Translations under genes and position numbers: made by a program
The notes under the pieces: model-generated
Databases searched by the model: none
Told to the model about the DNA's origin: nothing
What the model saw: the letters and a program-made list of their open reading frames with translations, nothing else
Assembly: GCA_963277665.1 (NCBI GenBank)
Contig: OY728128.1
Span: forward strand, 1,352,170,356-1,352,234,355
Length of the DNA: 64,000 nt
DNA from: Viscum album
Taxonomy: Eukaryota > Streptophyta > Magnoliopsida > Santalales > Viscaceae
Direction: 5' to 3'
Part shown: in pieces, positions 38,901 to 49,799 of the stretch
Layout of the letters: every line of letters begins with the position of its first letter
Position numbering within the stretch: the stretch's first letter is position 1

Positions 38901-39866
38901 TCAAATGGAGGGGCTAATACCTGATATGTTAGCCAAGGTCCACCCGATCGCCCTGATGTTCTCCCTCAAAATATTAAAAATATTTTCTTCATGTTCAAAA
39001 GGGAGATTTTTAGAAATGATAACAGGTAATCTCTCACCACTCAACAAGTATGAGTATTTCAGATTTGGTGGCAATGGCTTGAGTTCTAATGAATGAGGGT
39101 GTAGTATGGATGGAGACATTGAAGGAACTGAAATATGTGCACAAAGAGCATCATTATCATAATAGACATCATCAAAATCGGAGAATAAATCATCAAATCC
39201 ATCAGCATACTCAACAGCCATGTCATAATCAGAGTGAACATGATCAAAATTAGAATATGAATCCAAATCAAGTCCAAGAGAGGATTGTGTATCTGCAACA
39301 TGTGTGGAAGTGCTCTTAGACATCAAACTCGAACCAATATTCATAATCTCCCTAAGCATAGGATAATCAAATTCCATGGAGTTTTTATTTGGTGGTTCAA
39401 AATGGGAGATAACAAATGTAGAGTGATCCTCTGAGGGGTACTTCATGGAATCCATAACCTTAAATATCACAACTTCATCTCCAAACTCCATGGAAAGTGT
39501 ACCCTCATTTACATTTATGATAGTTTTTGCAGTTTTGAGGAAGGGTCTACCTTAGATTATGGGATCATGAGAACTTACCTGATCATCCTACATGTTAAGA
39601 ACATATAAATCTGCTGGAAAGATCATGTCTCTTACCCGGACAAGTACATCCTCAAGGACTCCCGCTGGATATGCCGTAGCTCTATTCTCCAACTGCACCA
39701 CTACTCTCGTCGGATTCAACTCACCAACCTTTAAAGAAGAGAATACAGAGTGAGGAATCACATTTATTGAAGCTCCTAAATCACAAAGAGCATCAGAGAA
39801 GTGCAACTCCCCTATGGTACATGGGATGGTGAATATCCCTGGATCCTTTCACTTTGTCGGCATTGC
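38901..39866 (-). pseudogene. Athila retropepsin-like protease and linker to RT
   Basis: The protease would cleave the gag-pol polyprotein. The active-site segment is CDLGASINVIP in the frame at 39806-39588, where Athila-type proteases carry DLGAS in place of the common DTGA. After two nearby stops the linker continues at 39491-38901 (GRPFLKTAKTIINVNEGTLSM, then an Asp/Ser-rich spacer). A frameshift near 39890 separates this frame from gag. Downstream frames up to 36177 stay in register with it. Confidence 0.85.
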
Positions 39867-41593
39867 TAGAGTTGGTGTAATGAGTGCTGACACATTCTTC
39901 CAAGATTGATCCTCTCATTTCCCTTAATCCCTCTTCGATTGGTGCATAGTTCTTTTAAGAATTTGGCATACCTTGGAATTTTCTTAATGGATTTAAGTAG
40001 AGGAATGTTGATCTCCACACGCTTGAATGTGTCCAAAACCTCTTTTTTCATTGCGTCTTTAGCCATCTTCTTGGTTTAAACAACCCTGTTTAGAAAAGGA
40101 AGGCGTTTAGGAGGAACATCATCAATCTTTTTCTTACCTTTATCTTTCTCCTTGGATTTCTCATCAGTTGGTTTGGAATGCGGGTACTCCAGAGTTGAGG
40201 TGAATACTGGTGGAATGGTAGGTACAGATGTATCATTCATTATCTTCCCACTTCTCAATGTGATGGCACTGACATTCCCCTTTGTATTTGGAGTGGTTTG
40301 GAAAGGTAGATTTCCAGAATTATTACTCACAATTTCATGGAGGGCGGTGGAAATATGGCTCATTTGAGTCTTCAACTCCCTCAGCTCCAAACCTTGACTC
40401 TTTAGCTCATTCTGTTGATTAAGAACAATTTTCTTCAAAAGTTAATCAGTGTTAGAATCTACCTTGGGTGGGGGATTCCCGTATTGCTGGCTTGCTGATG
40501 CTTGGGGTTCAAATCTCCTTTGGGGTTGTTGGAAACCCTGCTGGTAAGGCGGAGGCTGCAGGATGTTTTGTTGAAAAAGGGGACTTTGTTGTTGCCCAGA
40601 GACATACCTCATGTCTGATTGATCCTTCCACCCTTGGTTTTATGTTGGATCAAATGAATCAAAATTATTTTGGGGATATGGTTGTTGTTGCTTCTGAAAT
40701 GGTCTCCTAGGGAATACTGCTGCACAATCCTCTGTCTCTTGTTGTTGTGGACAACAGTCAGTTGGATGGATTGTCTCAGTGCAAATTCCACATGGCCTTG
40801 AAGGAATGGGTTGGGATGTCTTTTGAGCCAAAGCAATCTGCCTCACAATAGTGGTCAATTCTTCCAACATTGTATCAATCGAATGACTTTCAAGAGAAGA
40901 AGGACTTACCTGGTGTACTCCCCTGACATGTGGTGTACTTAGATCTCCAAATTTTTGGGAGTTTTGTGCAATATTTTCGATCAATTCACGTGCAGCTACT
41001 GGTGTCTTGTACACCAATGCCCCTCCTGCTACAGCATCCACCATGCTCCTCTCCATGGGTGTAAGTCCTTCGTAGAAGTATTGGATGAGTAATTTCTCAC
41101 TGATTTGGTGATGTGGGCAGCTTGCACACGACTTCTTGAATCGCTCCCAGTTCTCATACATTGACTCCCCTTGGGCTTTCTTGATCCCTGATATCTCCTT
41201 TCGAATGGAAGTGGTCCTCGATGCTGGAAAAAATATCTGCAAGAAAAGACGTTTTAAATCGTTCCAACAAGTTACATCCTCGAGTTGTAAATAATACATC
41301 CAATCTTTCGCAGCTCCATCAAGTGAGAATGGGAATGCTCTTAATTTAATTTGATCTTCAGAAACTTTTCTTGGTTTCAAGGTTGACCAAACCACATTAA
41401 ATTCTTTCAAATGTTTATTGGGATCCTCACCAGAGAGGCCATGAAACTTTGGAAGTTAGTGAATTAACCCAGATTTCAGGTCAAAGTCCGATTCGAGATA
41501 TGGGTATGAAATACAATTTGGTTGATAGTTAATATTAGGTGCATCCAATTCTCGAATGGTTCTATTTAGATCATTTCCATTATTTCCATCCAT
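39867..41593 (-). pseudogene. Athila gag
   Basis: The start ATG is taken at 41593 (MDGNNGNDLNRTIREL), because it is in frame with the long ORF and sits after the leader. The retrotransposon gag domain follows, with HLKEFNVVWSTLKP, FPFSLDGAAKDWMYYL, FFPASRTTSIRKEI and FYEGLTPMERSMVDAVAGGAL. A Gln-rich stretch comes next, then ITLRSGK and a Lys-rich segment. Stops occur in frame at 41458-41456, 40642-40640, 40444-40442 and 40078-40076. All four lie in one frame, so the gene is broken by point changes until the frameshift near 39890. Confidence 0.93.
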
Positions 41594-41983
41594 TGGTTCC
41601 TCCTTTATGTTTGAATTTTAATTGCTTCTAATTTCAATGTTTCCAGAAGAGAGGAATTAACCAACTGGTTGAATATTGAAACTTCCCGTAGACTTAGAAT
41701 GTCTGATTCGAGCCCTAAGGCTATGTTCAATCTCAGGGTCAAGATCTAAGATATCTTCGGGATTAGTTCATTTCATAAATCAAATAAAAATGAAAAAGAA
41801 ATAAAGTGGACCATAGTAAAATAAAAATGAGAATTTTGAGTTGATGGTCCAAAAGAAAAGAAAAGAAGAGGATGAAAAAAAATGAAAACTTGAGAGAGGG
41901 GAAAGATGAAAGAGAGAGGTGAAAAAAATAATAAAATGAAAAATAAAAGAAATACCTCTAAATGGTTGAATAATTTACTTGCC
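41594..41983 (-). other. Athila leader between primer site and gag
   Basis: Untranslated leader on the minus strand, pyrimidine-rich (many TTTTC/CTTTT words) near 41760-41960. It contains no protein motif. The 86-codon ORF at 41773-42033 spans the leader and primer site and is not a gene. Confidence 0.6.
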
Positions 41984-42001
41984 TCCCCGACAATGGTGCC
42001 A
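41984..42001 (-). other. Athila primer binding site, tRNA-Asp type
   Basis: The minus strand reads TGGCACCATTGTCGGGGA, complementary (with a few transitions) to the 3' end of plant tRNA-Asp, including the CCA. It is separated by three bases from the LTR-type end at 42005. Confidence 0.9.
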
Positions 42002-42004
42002 ATT

Positions 42005-42232
42005 TGAAAGAGCGATGTCGTGGGCGCCCTCAAATGATTAGTGTGATTTCGGGGTACTTAGGTGCAGCAGAGTAGCTGACCAAGGTCATCTCTCAAAGGA
42101 GGAAGTAGATTTAAAACAAATTTTTAAAGATATTCTAAAAATAAAATAAAAGATAATAATAACACTATTTGAAAGGATGGGGGTTGGTTATAGTTTATGA
42201 ATCTAGAAGAAGTTTTCTGGAAGAATATTGTA
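42005..42232 (-). repeat. Duplicated 228-bp U5-side piece of the Athila LTR
   Basis: It repeats the first ~228 bases of the LTR (compare 32866-33092 and 42302 onward), starting with the true LTR terminus TGAAAGAGC. It stops at AATATTGTA, where a tRNA-Asp sequence takes over. It lies between the element's primer site and the tRNA copy, so it is neither a full LTR nor a separate solo LTR. Confidence 0.92.
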
Positions 42233-42298
42233 GTATAGTGGTCACTATATCTTCCTGTCACGCGGATGACCCGGGTTCGATCCCCGGCAATGGTGCCA
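42228..42298 (+). other. Retro-copied tRNA-Asp(GTC) with CCA tail, fused to the LTR
   Basis: Seventy-one bases run from TTGTAGTATAGTGG through the anticodon loop CTGTCAC (anticodon GTC at 42257-42259) and the T-arm GGGTTCGATCCC to CCA at 42296-42298. They match a plant tRNA-Asp from base 5 to the 3' end with no gaps, with several changes, many of them C-to-T. Plant nuclear tRNA genes do not encode CCA, and the next bases (ATT, then TGAAAGAGC) are exactly the primer-site spacer and LTR end. So this is a DNA copy of the mature tRNA primer, not a tRNA gene. The junction with the LTR piece shares the five bases TTGTA. Confidence 0.9.
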
Positions 42299-42301
42299 AT
42301 T

Positions 42302-44026
42302 TGAAAGAGCGCTTTTGTGGGTGCCCTCAAATTATTAGTGTGATTTTGGGAGTACTTCGGTGCAGCAGAGTGGCTGACCAAGGTTGTCTCTCAAAGGAGG
42401 AAGTAGATTTAAAACAACTTTTTAAAGATATTCTAAAAATAAAATAAAAGAGAATAATAACACTATTTGAAAGTATGGGGGTTGGTTATAGTTTATGAAT
42501 ATAGAAGAAGTTTTCTAGAATAAGATTTTATTTTTTTTTTGTTTTTAGTTTTGAAATGAAGTTCCATTAAAATGACACAACAAAAAGATCTTTTTTAGAA
42601 AATATTTTAAAAGGTGTAATAGATCTAACTCTAACTCTTCATTCACTTACTAATATTTATCATTTAAATCAATATCCACTTAATTATTATCCCCTAATTT
42701 TTTATCCCCCGAACCCTACGAGAGTTAACTTAACCACAAAGATGAAATCACTTAAACCCTAGGCTAGCTTCGGAACACGCAATCGCAGCACCCTTCTTTG
42801 ATTGTTGTTCTAAGGTTAGCTTATGGTTAGTGGTTAATTAGAGATCATATCCATTCTATAAATGAGGATGAATTGTGTTTAGGTATTATATTTGAACTCT
42901 ACAAATTTATCCTGTATGGTCTTGTATTACCGATTAAGATCGCGCTCCCACAATTTACACAATTCCCGACCTCACGTGTTTTGTGTTAATTGTTCAATTG
43001 CTTGCTTAGTTTCTTACAATTTAAAAACATAATTCATGGATCATATTAATTTAATTAAAGTAGCTCAATGATTCAAAATAACTAAATGAAGAAGGATAGA
43101 GGTTGATTGATTACTAAAAAGAACTACTCTTCCATGGGCAGTGTAGTCATCGTGGAGACGTTTTGCATAAGAAAAGGATTGAAAGGGTAGAACCCAATAT
43201 TGTCTCCACACTTGATTCCAACCCAATAAATAAGATTAATATAAGAAGAAAAGGGAAGAACACATAATATTATTTGAAGAAAAATTCAAGAAACAAACAT
43301 GAAATAAAAGAAATACAAAGAAGAGGTGGGAGAGGAGAGCCTTTTTGGAAGAGAGGTTTGCACAAAGGCTTACTTCTTCCAAGAGTTGTGAGGGGCTCCC
43401 AAGAGACACCCTTTCGGTCACACCTTCCCAAATCCTCGACCATCCCTCCCAAAGAGTTAAAACCTCCTTTAAATAGAGTTTGTGAGGGCTAGGGTTACAT
43501 AACTTTTTAAGTGTGAAATGAAAAACTCGGCCAAATATTTTATTCCATGTTGCACCGCCTATTTGACCTCCAAAACGCGTGAATTGACTAGTCTTACAGC
43601 AGTATGATTTGTGCCAAATCATTTCCCCGATCATTACTCAACATTTGGGCTCAATCCAAGCCCGGATGAAGAGGATATGGCCCAAATACAGAACCCCTGT
43701 CCATTCTGTCGAGTCCATCCCACCATTGGATTAATGGCTCATTTACTCCATCCAAATGCACTCTTTAGATTTAGTGTCCTGAATGAAAGTTTTAGAACAT
43801 TAACTGAATAACACTATTACAAAATTTCAAATCCAAATAATAAATATAAAAATATGTATCTTCGAAATACTATAGTGCACTATAAAGGGTAAAACTGGAA
43901 TTTTCACCAAATTTTCAAATGAATGATCAACTCCCAAATATTTTATAAATAAATATATTTACCACAATGTGAGGAAATTATATCATTTATTATCAATAAA
44001 ATATTCAACAATATAGTGTTTTATCA
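42302..44026 (-). repeat. Athila 5' LTR (right copy)
   Basis: Full-length partner of 32866-34585, with TG...CA ends and the TATA-like box at 43468-43476 on the minus strand. The five bases after it, GATCT, form the right target duplication. ORFs within it (43236-43634, 43270-43452, 43274-43492, 43611-43811) mirror non-coding LTR sequence in the other copy. Confidence 0.93.
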
Positions 44027-44425
44027 GATCTCTACTATGGAATAGGAAGTGTGTGAGGAGGGTGGGAGGGAGATTTCTTAGTGACAGTAGATACTTTGAT
44101 GGGATTAAGGAAGAAAATAATAAGGGGAGGTTGGATGTCTGGTTTCAGTCTCAGATGATTTCATAGTAGGAAACTACAACCATTAATGCATTCATATTTG
44201 GATGAATGAGAAGGTGTAGATTTTTCATCGGTATTAGGCCCATGAAATCATTCATCTATATTGTTTACTGAGTATATTTTTAGGTTGGTATCTTTGGATA
44301 AAAAATTAGCATCAGTTGGGTGGGGATTTATGTTCAGTGTTTGATCTTTATAACTGTAATAGCCATGTATTAAAGGCTTTGTGCCTCTAGGTCAATTAAC
44401 TATATTAAGGTTACCCCTGAAACAT
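44027..44425 (+). mobile_element. Possible LINE-like fragment, part 2
   Basis: Continuation of 32571-32865 across the Athila insertion. Near its end (44350-44410) it reads 'aaaggctttgtgcctctagg', which looks to me like a plant LINE 3' end. There is no clear poly-A tail or target duplication. The LTR of the older element resumes at about 44426. Confidence 0.35.
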
Positions 44426-47400
44426 TAAAAGGGGATTATCTAAAATCAATAAAAATCTTAATCCTTTCGGAATTCAGGAATAATAGAGTATAATAGGATC
44501 ATAAATAATATGATAATAATAGATAAAAAATAATTAAATAATTTAATGAAAAAAAATTATAATATATCCATGGATAATAATAGAAATGAAAAAATCACAT
44601 GGATAACAATAACTAGTTCCTTAGTGATAAAATTAATAATATTGGGATACTAATTGCATGCACTAAGCTAAGAAATTGTAGTCACAGACATCAAGATCTT
44701 ACTGTCAAGGACCCATGTCTAGTAAATATATTTTTATAGGAAAGAATACACCAAAATACCCTAGTTAGTTTGTCTCACAAGGCCTATCAATTCATCCAGG
44801 GGATATCTATAATATACCCCCACCCATCCTTTATTAATTCAAATACATTCATCATATGAGAAAATAATGAAACAATATATAATCAACTTTTACAATAATC
44901 ATATTTATTAGAATAATAACATATGGAATGGCAATAAATTTCCCTATATTAATAAAAAAGATAAAATGACTATAAACCAACAAGAGAAAGGTGGTCGATG
45001 GTTAAACAATATATAGTCAACTTTACAGAGTAATCAATGAACAACCGTATCAAAATGGAAAATATATAGATTATTAATATTTACCTAATAAATAAATAGA
45101 ATAGATTTTTATATAAGAAAACCTCAATATAAAATCATATAGAGTAAGGGTTATAGAGTTAATTCAATAATTTTCTTGATCATTTAAAGAATGGAATTTA
45201 GGTGAACACCCTTCAATCAAAGAATTTTAAAGTATGGTATAGAAAACGTAAATGGATTGGAAGGAAAATCATGTATATAATAGAGGATAATTTTGCCATA
45301 CAATTCTAGTGATTTATCATTTAATGGATGGAAAACAACATTACATAAGCCATCTAAATAAAGAGGGAGGATGGTATCATTTAAATAATATCCTTGACCA
45401 TGTATAAGATATATCAAGGGAAAATTACTTAGATGAAAAAATAAATTTTATATGTTTTAGAAAAATTAATTTTTAAATGATAAATATCCTTGATATTATA
45501 AAAAAATCTATTATATAAAACTAGGTGAGTAATAATTTATTTTAGAAACCATGAATGTGTAGAGAAAAAGTTTTATAGAAAATACAAAGACGATAGAAAT
45601 ATGTATTCTCTTGGAAAGATTTTCAATAGATGTTTTTCACACTTTAATGAAAACGGTGCATACAAAATATGTTAAAATTTTCTTTAAAACTTTTTAAAAA
45701 GTAGTTAAATAGTATAAAGTTACCATAATAAATTATTTAGTCTTAGATAAATATATTCTCAAAATCATCCAATGAATACAGACATAGAAAAAAGGGAGGT
45801 TCTTGAATGAAAAGAAAATGTTGGGATGGTTTTCTAACAATTGGTAAATAATGGGAAATTAAATAGGGATAAGACATATAAAATACTAAAAATGACCATA
45901 TGAGAATAACATGATAGGGGTTTTAGATATAAAATTATATAAATTCCCCATATGAACTATCTTTAAAAATAAATCTCAATTTGAAAATGGGATTGGGGAT
46001 GAGACCCTTTTGTTGAATAAAATGAACATGATGGTAAGATCATGAAATATACTAAAATTAAAGATATTTTCATACCTGAAATCAATAGGGTTGTGAATAC
46101 GTCGTATAAAATAAACTATTATGTGCAATATCAAATATGTCTCATGGATTTGAAAATGAGACAACTTATAACCTTAGAAACATTTGAGTCAAAACCCCTT
46201 GAAGGATATGATGTAAAATGTGATATTAAATACCATGAATAATGAGAGAATTGTGACATAAAATATCAAAGGTTTATGAATTACACCATGCAATATAAAA
46301 AATTTTGTATAGAACAATCATGTCTCAAGGAATTGAAATTTGAGACACAGAACCCTTACCTTTTATCATGGATTCCATGAATGATCTTTAACCTAATTTA
46401 TAACAAAAATATATACCTCAATAATTTATTTCATAACATTACATGTTTCTTTTCAACTTATACACTTAATTTATAATCATTCCATATATTAATTCTAGTT
46501 ATTTATTACCTATTTTCAATATCGGGTGTAAGTAATCTTGATCGTTTTAAACTAGTTTCCTAAAAATAGTGTTGGTATTTATTATTATTTAAAATTTCAT
46601 AATTCTAATTTCATTATAACCACTAATATTGAATATTTATAACAATTATTATGTTTTAAATTCCCTTAATGAGTTTTTTGGTCTTTATTCTTGAAGATTA
46701 AATCAATGAAAAACATATTTTCATGATTCTTGATGATGGAATGGTATTTTATCAATTAGTCAGTTTAACCAAAAATTATTCCTTCCATAACTGAAAACAT
46801 GCCATTATTTAGATATTTATATCATATTATACTAGTAATTAAGTTCCCATATACATCAATGATATAAATTCATAGCATTTTTCATGTAGATGGTTAAAAC
46901 GACCCAACTATGAACATACAATGATTAATGGATGATTATGTGGTGGTTTAGTGGGAATGTAATTATACAAGAAGCATAATGATATGATTTGTGTATATAA
47001 GTTTTATATATATATAATTTAAGGAATTATAATAAGATTTATTGGATATGAAATTATTATATAATGTGAATAAAAGTAATGTCCTCTTTGTACACTAGAT
47101 TTATAAGATTGAATTAATGATGATAATTTATTGATCATGTGATTAATAGGATCCTAAATTTGTTTTAAAATAACCTTAAGGATTTCCTAAAAATCATATT
47201 TATCCATTAAAACCATTATTAGGACCCTCTTTGTAATGTGGTTTAGTAAAACTAAACATGATGTGTTGTGGAGTTGATATTCCACACACACAGACACAAA
47301 TGTTGATTTGGTTTCCTTAAGGGAAAAGGGGAAATGTGGTTAAGTATTATTCACTTAAGATAAAACATTTATTATATAAAAAATGATTATGTTATCATAT

Positions 47401-48820
47401 TGGTATGAGAAAATTATAATCATAAATGTAATATATAAAGTAAAAAAGTTAAATAAAAATGGGTTACTCATGTTGATCACTTTGAGATTTCCTAAAAGGA
47501 TACCATGAAAATTGAGGGATTGGGTTAAAATATTATGAACATAAGATAATGGAATAAAGTTATGATTAAAGATAAAAAAATCTAGTTTTAATGAGTAAAA
47601 TTAATTTTATTAGTGGCATTCAAGGGTTGGTTAGAGGACCCTTTGATAAGTGAAAAGGGATGACATTTTAGTAAATAGCCATATATTTTTAATAATTAGA
47701 AGTCACTCTAAAGTAAATTGGATAAAAAATGATAAATAATGGATTGGTGAAGATATACGTTTTACCAGTCCTATACCATTCATTTTTTCACATGTTTTAA
47801 ACATATTTTCAACTCTTTATTATTAGATTTTCCCCTTTTACCATTTTAACTTTTATCATGGTAACCTGTTCTTACCTTAGTGGTTTATACTTTATGCCTA
47901 AAAATTAGAATTTTATTTTTACATATTTGGACCTAATTATTCAAAATATGAAACCCATTTATTAATATTAAATTTTTAAATGTTATATAAGTTATTTCTA
48001 AAATAGTAAATGTATAATTCATTAAAACAATTTTAGTGAAAAATGTGACCTAAGTTTTAAAATATAAAATATAGGTTTATAAATTAAAATTATGCTTTAA
48101 AATGTATAATGTTACTTATAAAACAAATATTTTTTTCATAAAAATTGTTTGAAAATTTTATATATACCAATAATTCCATAAAATCATGGTATTTGTCAAA
48201 ACGGTATCTTGCACTATTCACCTTAAAATCAATCATTCCAAAAATATACATAAATTTAATCTTACGATAATTTAGACATGATAAGTCCAAAAAAGATTTT
48301 AATTTTATCAAATTCCAAATCTAAAAAATTAGGAATTTAACTTTTAAATAAAAATATGATATATAATGAAAAACTGATTTTATAAGAAAATAATATTTTT
48401 AGAATATTAATCATTCCCATTCATATTTTAGAACACTTAATAATTGTATTATTATTAACAAATTATTCATATCAAATATATTTTATCATTTTTAATTTAA
48501 ATTTTCTTAGAATATAAATTCAAATCATGTTAAACAGAAATATCTATAAAAACACATTTTTAAGCATAATGTGGTTATATTTGTTTTTTAACTATATCAC
48601 ATAAATTTCATAGGTATTAAACTTAACCATTATATTAATTTATATAAATATTTTATAAATTGTATACTTCTATTTATTCCTGCTAATTGACTAGTAATGT
48701 TTTAATGATCATACTTAATATGTATTTTTTTATCTAAATATTTTGTAATTTTGTTTAAGTTCAATGTTTCATGTGGAGAAATATATCAAAGACATTGAAT
48801 TATTTAAAGGTAATCATAAA
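44426..48820 (-). mobile_element. 5' LTR (right copy) of the second long-LTR element, part 2
   Basis: It aligns in order with about 26640-31010 of the left LTR: for example 'atagataaaaaataatta' at both 26748 and 44520, 'tgtaagtaatcttgatcg' at 46527 against 'agagtaagtaatcttgat' at 28769, and the region around 'gaattatttaaa' at 48795 and 31005. The match is lost near 48816. ORFs inside differ between the copies. Confidence 0.7.
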
Positions 48821-49799
48821 GGTTGTAATAATAAGTACCTAGATCCAATGGATACAACTTTCAAATATAGAACTTCATAGATCTACTTGATCAAAAAAAA
48901 TAAGTTATGAACCCTGTAAATTCCTCTACAAACCATCAATAATATGAAATTATATCCCATAGCTCCTAATAGATTAACCTAATCAGTAGTAATTCTAGCA
49001 CCCATACTTCATCGAACTCAATATTCATAAGTAGTAGATTACAAAACAAAATATATCATTGATCTCATATGACTGGAAGTAATAATTGCAAGTAGAATAC
49101 TTAAAGATTTTACAATGAAAGACCCCAAATATTAAATCTCTAAGATCATACTAAAAACAATACAAATGAAATATCTCACAATATTACATTAGTAAATGGA
49201 TAAAAAAATATAAAAAAGGTAAAATTAAAAAAGGGGAAACAAGGAGGGTTAAGTAAGAGTAATAATAAAAGGATAAAAACATAGCATTAATCATAAACTG
49301 ATGTAAAAGTAAAGTCAGGAATATGTAAGAGTAAAATATTCATGCTCAAGGGTAAACATGGAAATACTTAGGGCACATTTATGAGTAAATTTTGAGTATA
49401 TAAAAGTAACTTCCTAATATAAATTAGTAACTTGAAAATACATAAAGCTATAAATTTTGATAAAAAATCATATATAAGAGTAAAAAGATCATATGTAAGT
49501 GTAAAAACAATTATACATAAAATTAATTCAAAATATAGAGGGTTCATCATGGTTAAATTCATAATATGAAACCTATGAAGTAAAAATTAACTTCTTGGAT
49601 ATAACTTCCAATAATTATGTCAAACCAAAAATATATATTTCATAAGGTGTAGTTATAAAATATGTTTAAGATATATCTTATAATTTATGTTCAGTGTTCT
49701 TCTAAATAATATGAAGTACTTGGATAAAAATTTAGAATAGTTTTATATAAACAGTAAATTTCCACCCCGTTTCTCAAGAATCCTTTCAATTTTAAAAGA
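48821..49799. other. AT-rich stretch, possibly the 3' end of the neighbouring copia element
   Basis: It lies between the long LTR and the end of the copia coding relic. On the minus strand, this is where that element's 3' non-coding part or LTR should be, but I found no second LTR copy or clear ends. No gene seen. Confidence 0.35.

Larger units (their letters stand above)
32866..44026 (-). mobile_element. Athila-type Ty3/gypsy retrotransposon, 11.2 kb, nested
   Basis: LTRs of 1,720 bp (32866-34585) and 1,725 bp (42302-44026) begin TGAAAGAGC and end TTTTATCA. Flanking five bases are TATCT on the left and GATCT on the right, a target duplication with one change. On the minus strand the order is LTR, tRNA-Asp-type primer site, gag, protease, RT, RNase H, integrase, an internal purine tract, ~1.4 kb without ORFs, a terminal purine tract, LTR. 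Protein similarity and the tRNA-Asp primer point to the Athila lineage. Extra sequence at 42005-42298 (duplicated LTR piece plus tRNA copy) makes the 5' end abnormal. All coding parts carry stops. Confidence 0.93.
26287..48820 (-). mobile_element. Second long-LTR element of the same family, minus strand, with nested insertions
   Basis: Left LTR 26287-~31047 and right LTR 32256-~48820 (split at ~32571-44425) are diverged copies of each other. Examples are 28210-28400 against 45987-46160, and 26500-26560 against 32445-32510. Between them, on the minus strand, lie a tRNA-Met-type primer site (32235-32253), ~1.2 kb with a gag zinc-knuckle relic, and a polypurine tract (~31048-31070). No pol remains. 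The LTRs, about 4.7 kb without insertions, dwarf the interior. The outer right end is unclear and no target duplication was found. Confidence 0.75.

Noticed and set aside
42228..42298. A functional nuclear tRNA-Asp gene
   Set aside because: It lacks the first four bases, has mismatches in the anticodon stem, carries an encoded CCA and is joined on both sides to LTR sequence. It is a reverse-transcribed primer.
43236..43811. ORFs in the Athila LTR, including a 132-codon minus-strand frame
   Set aside because: The corresponding LTR (32866-34585) has the frame broken, and LTRs of this family are non-coding.
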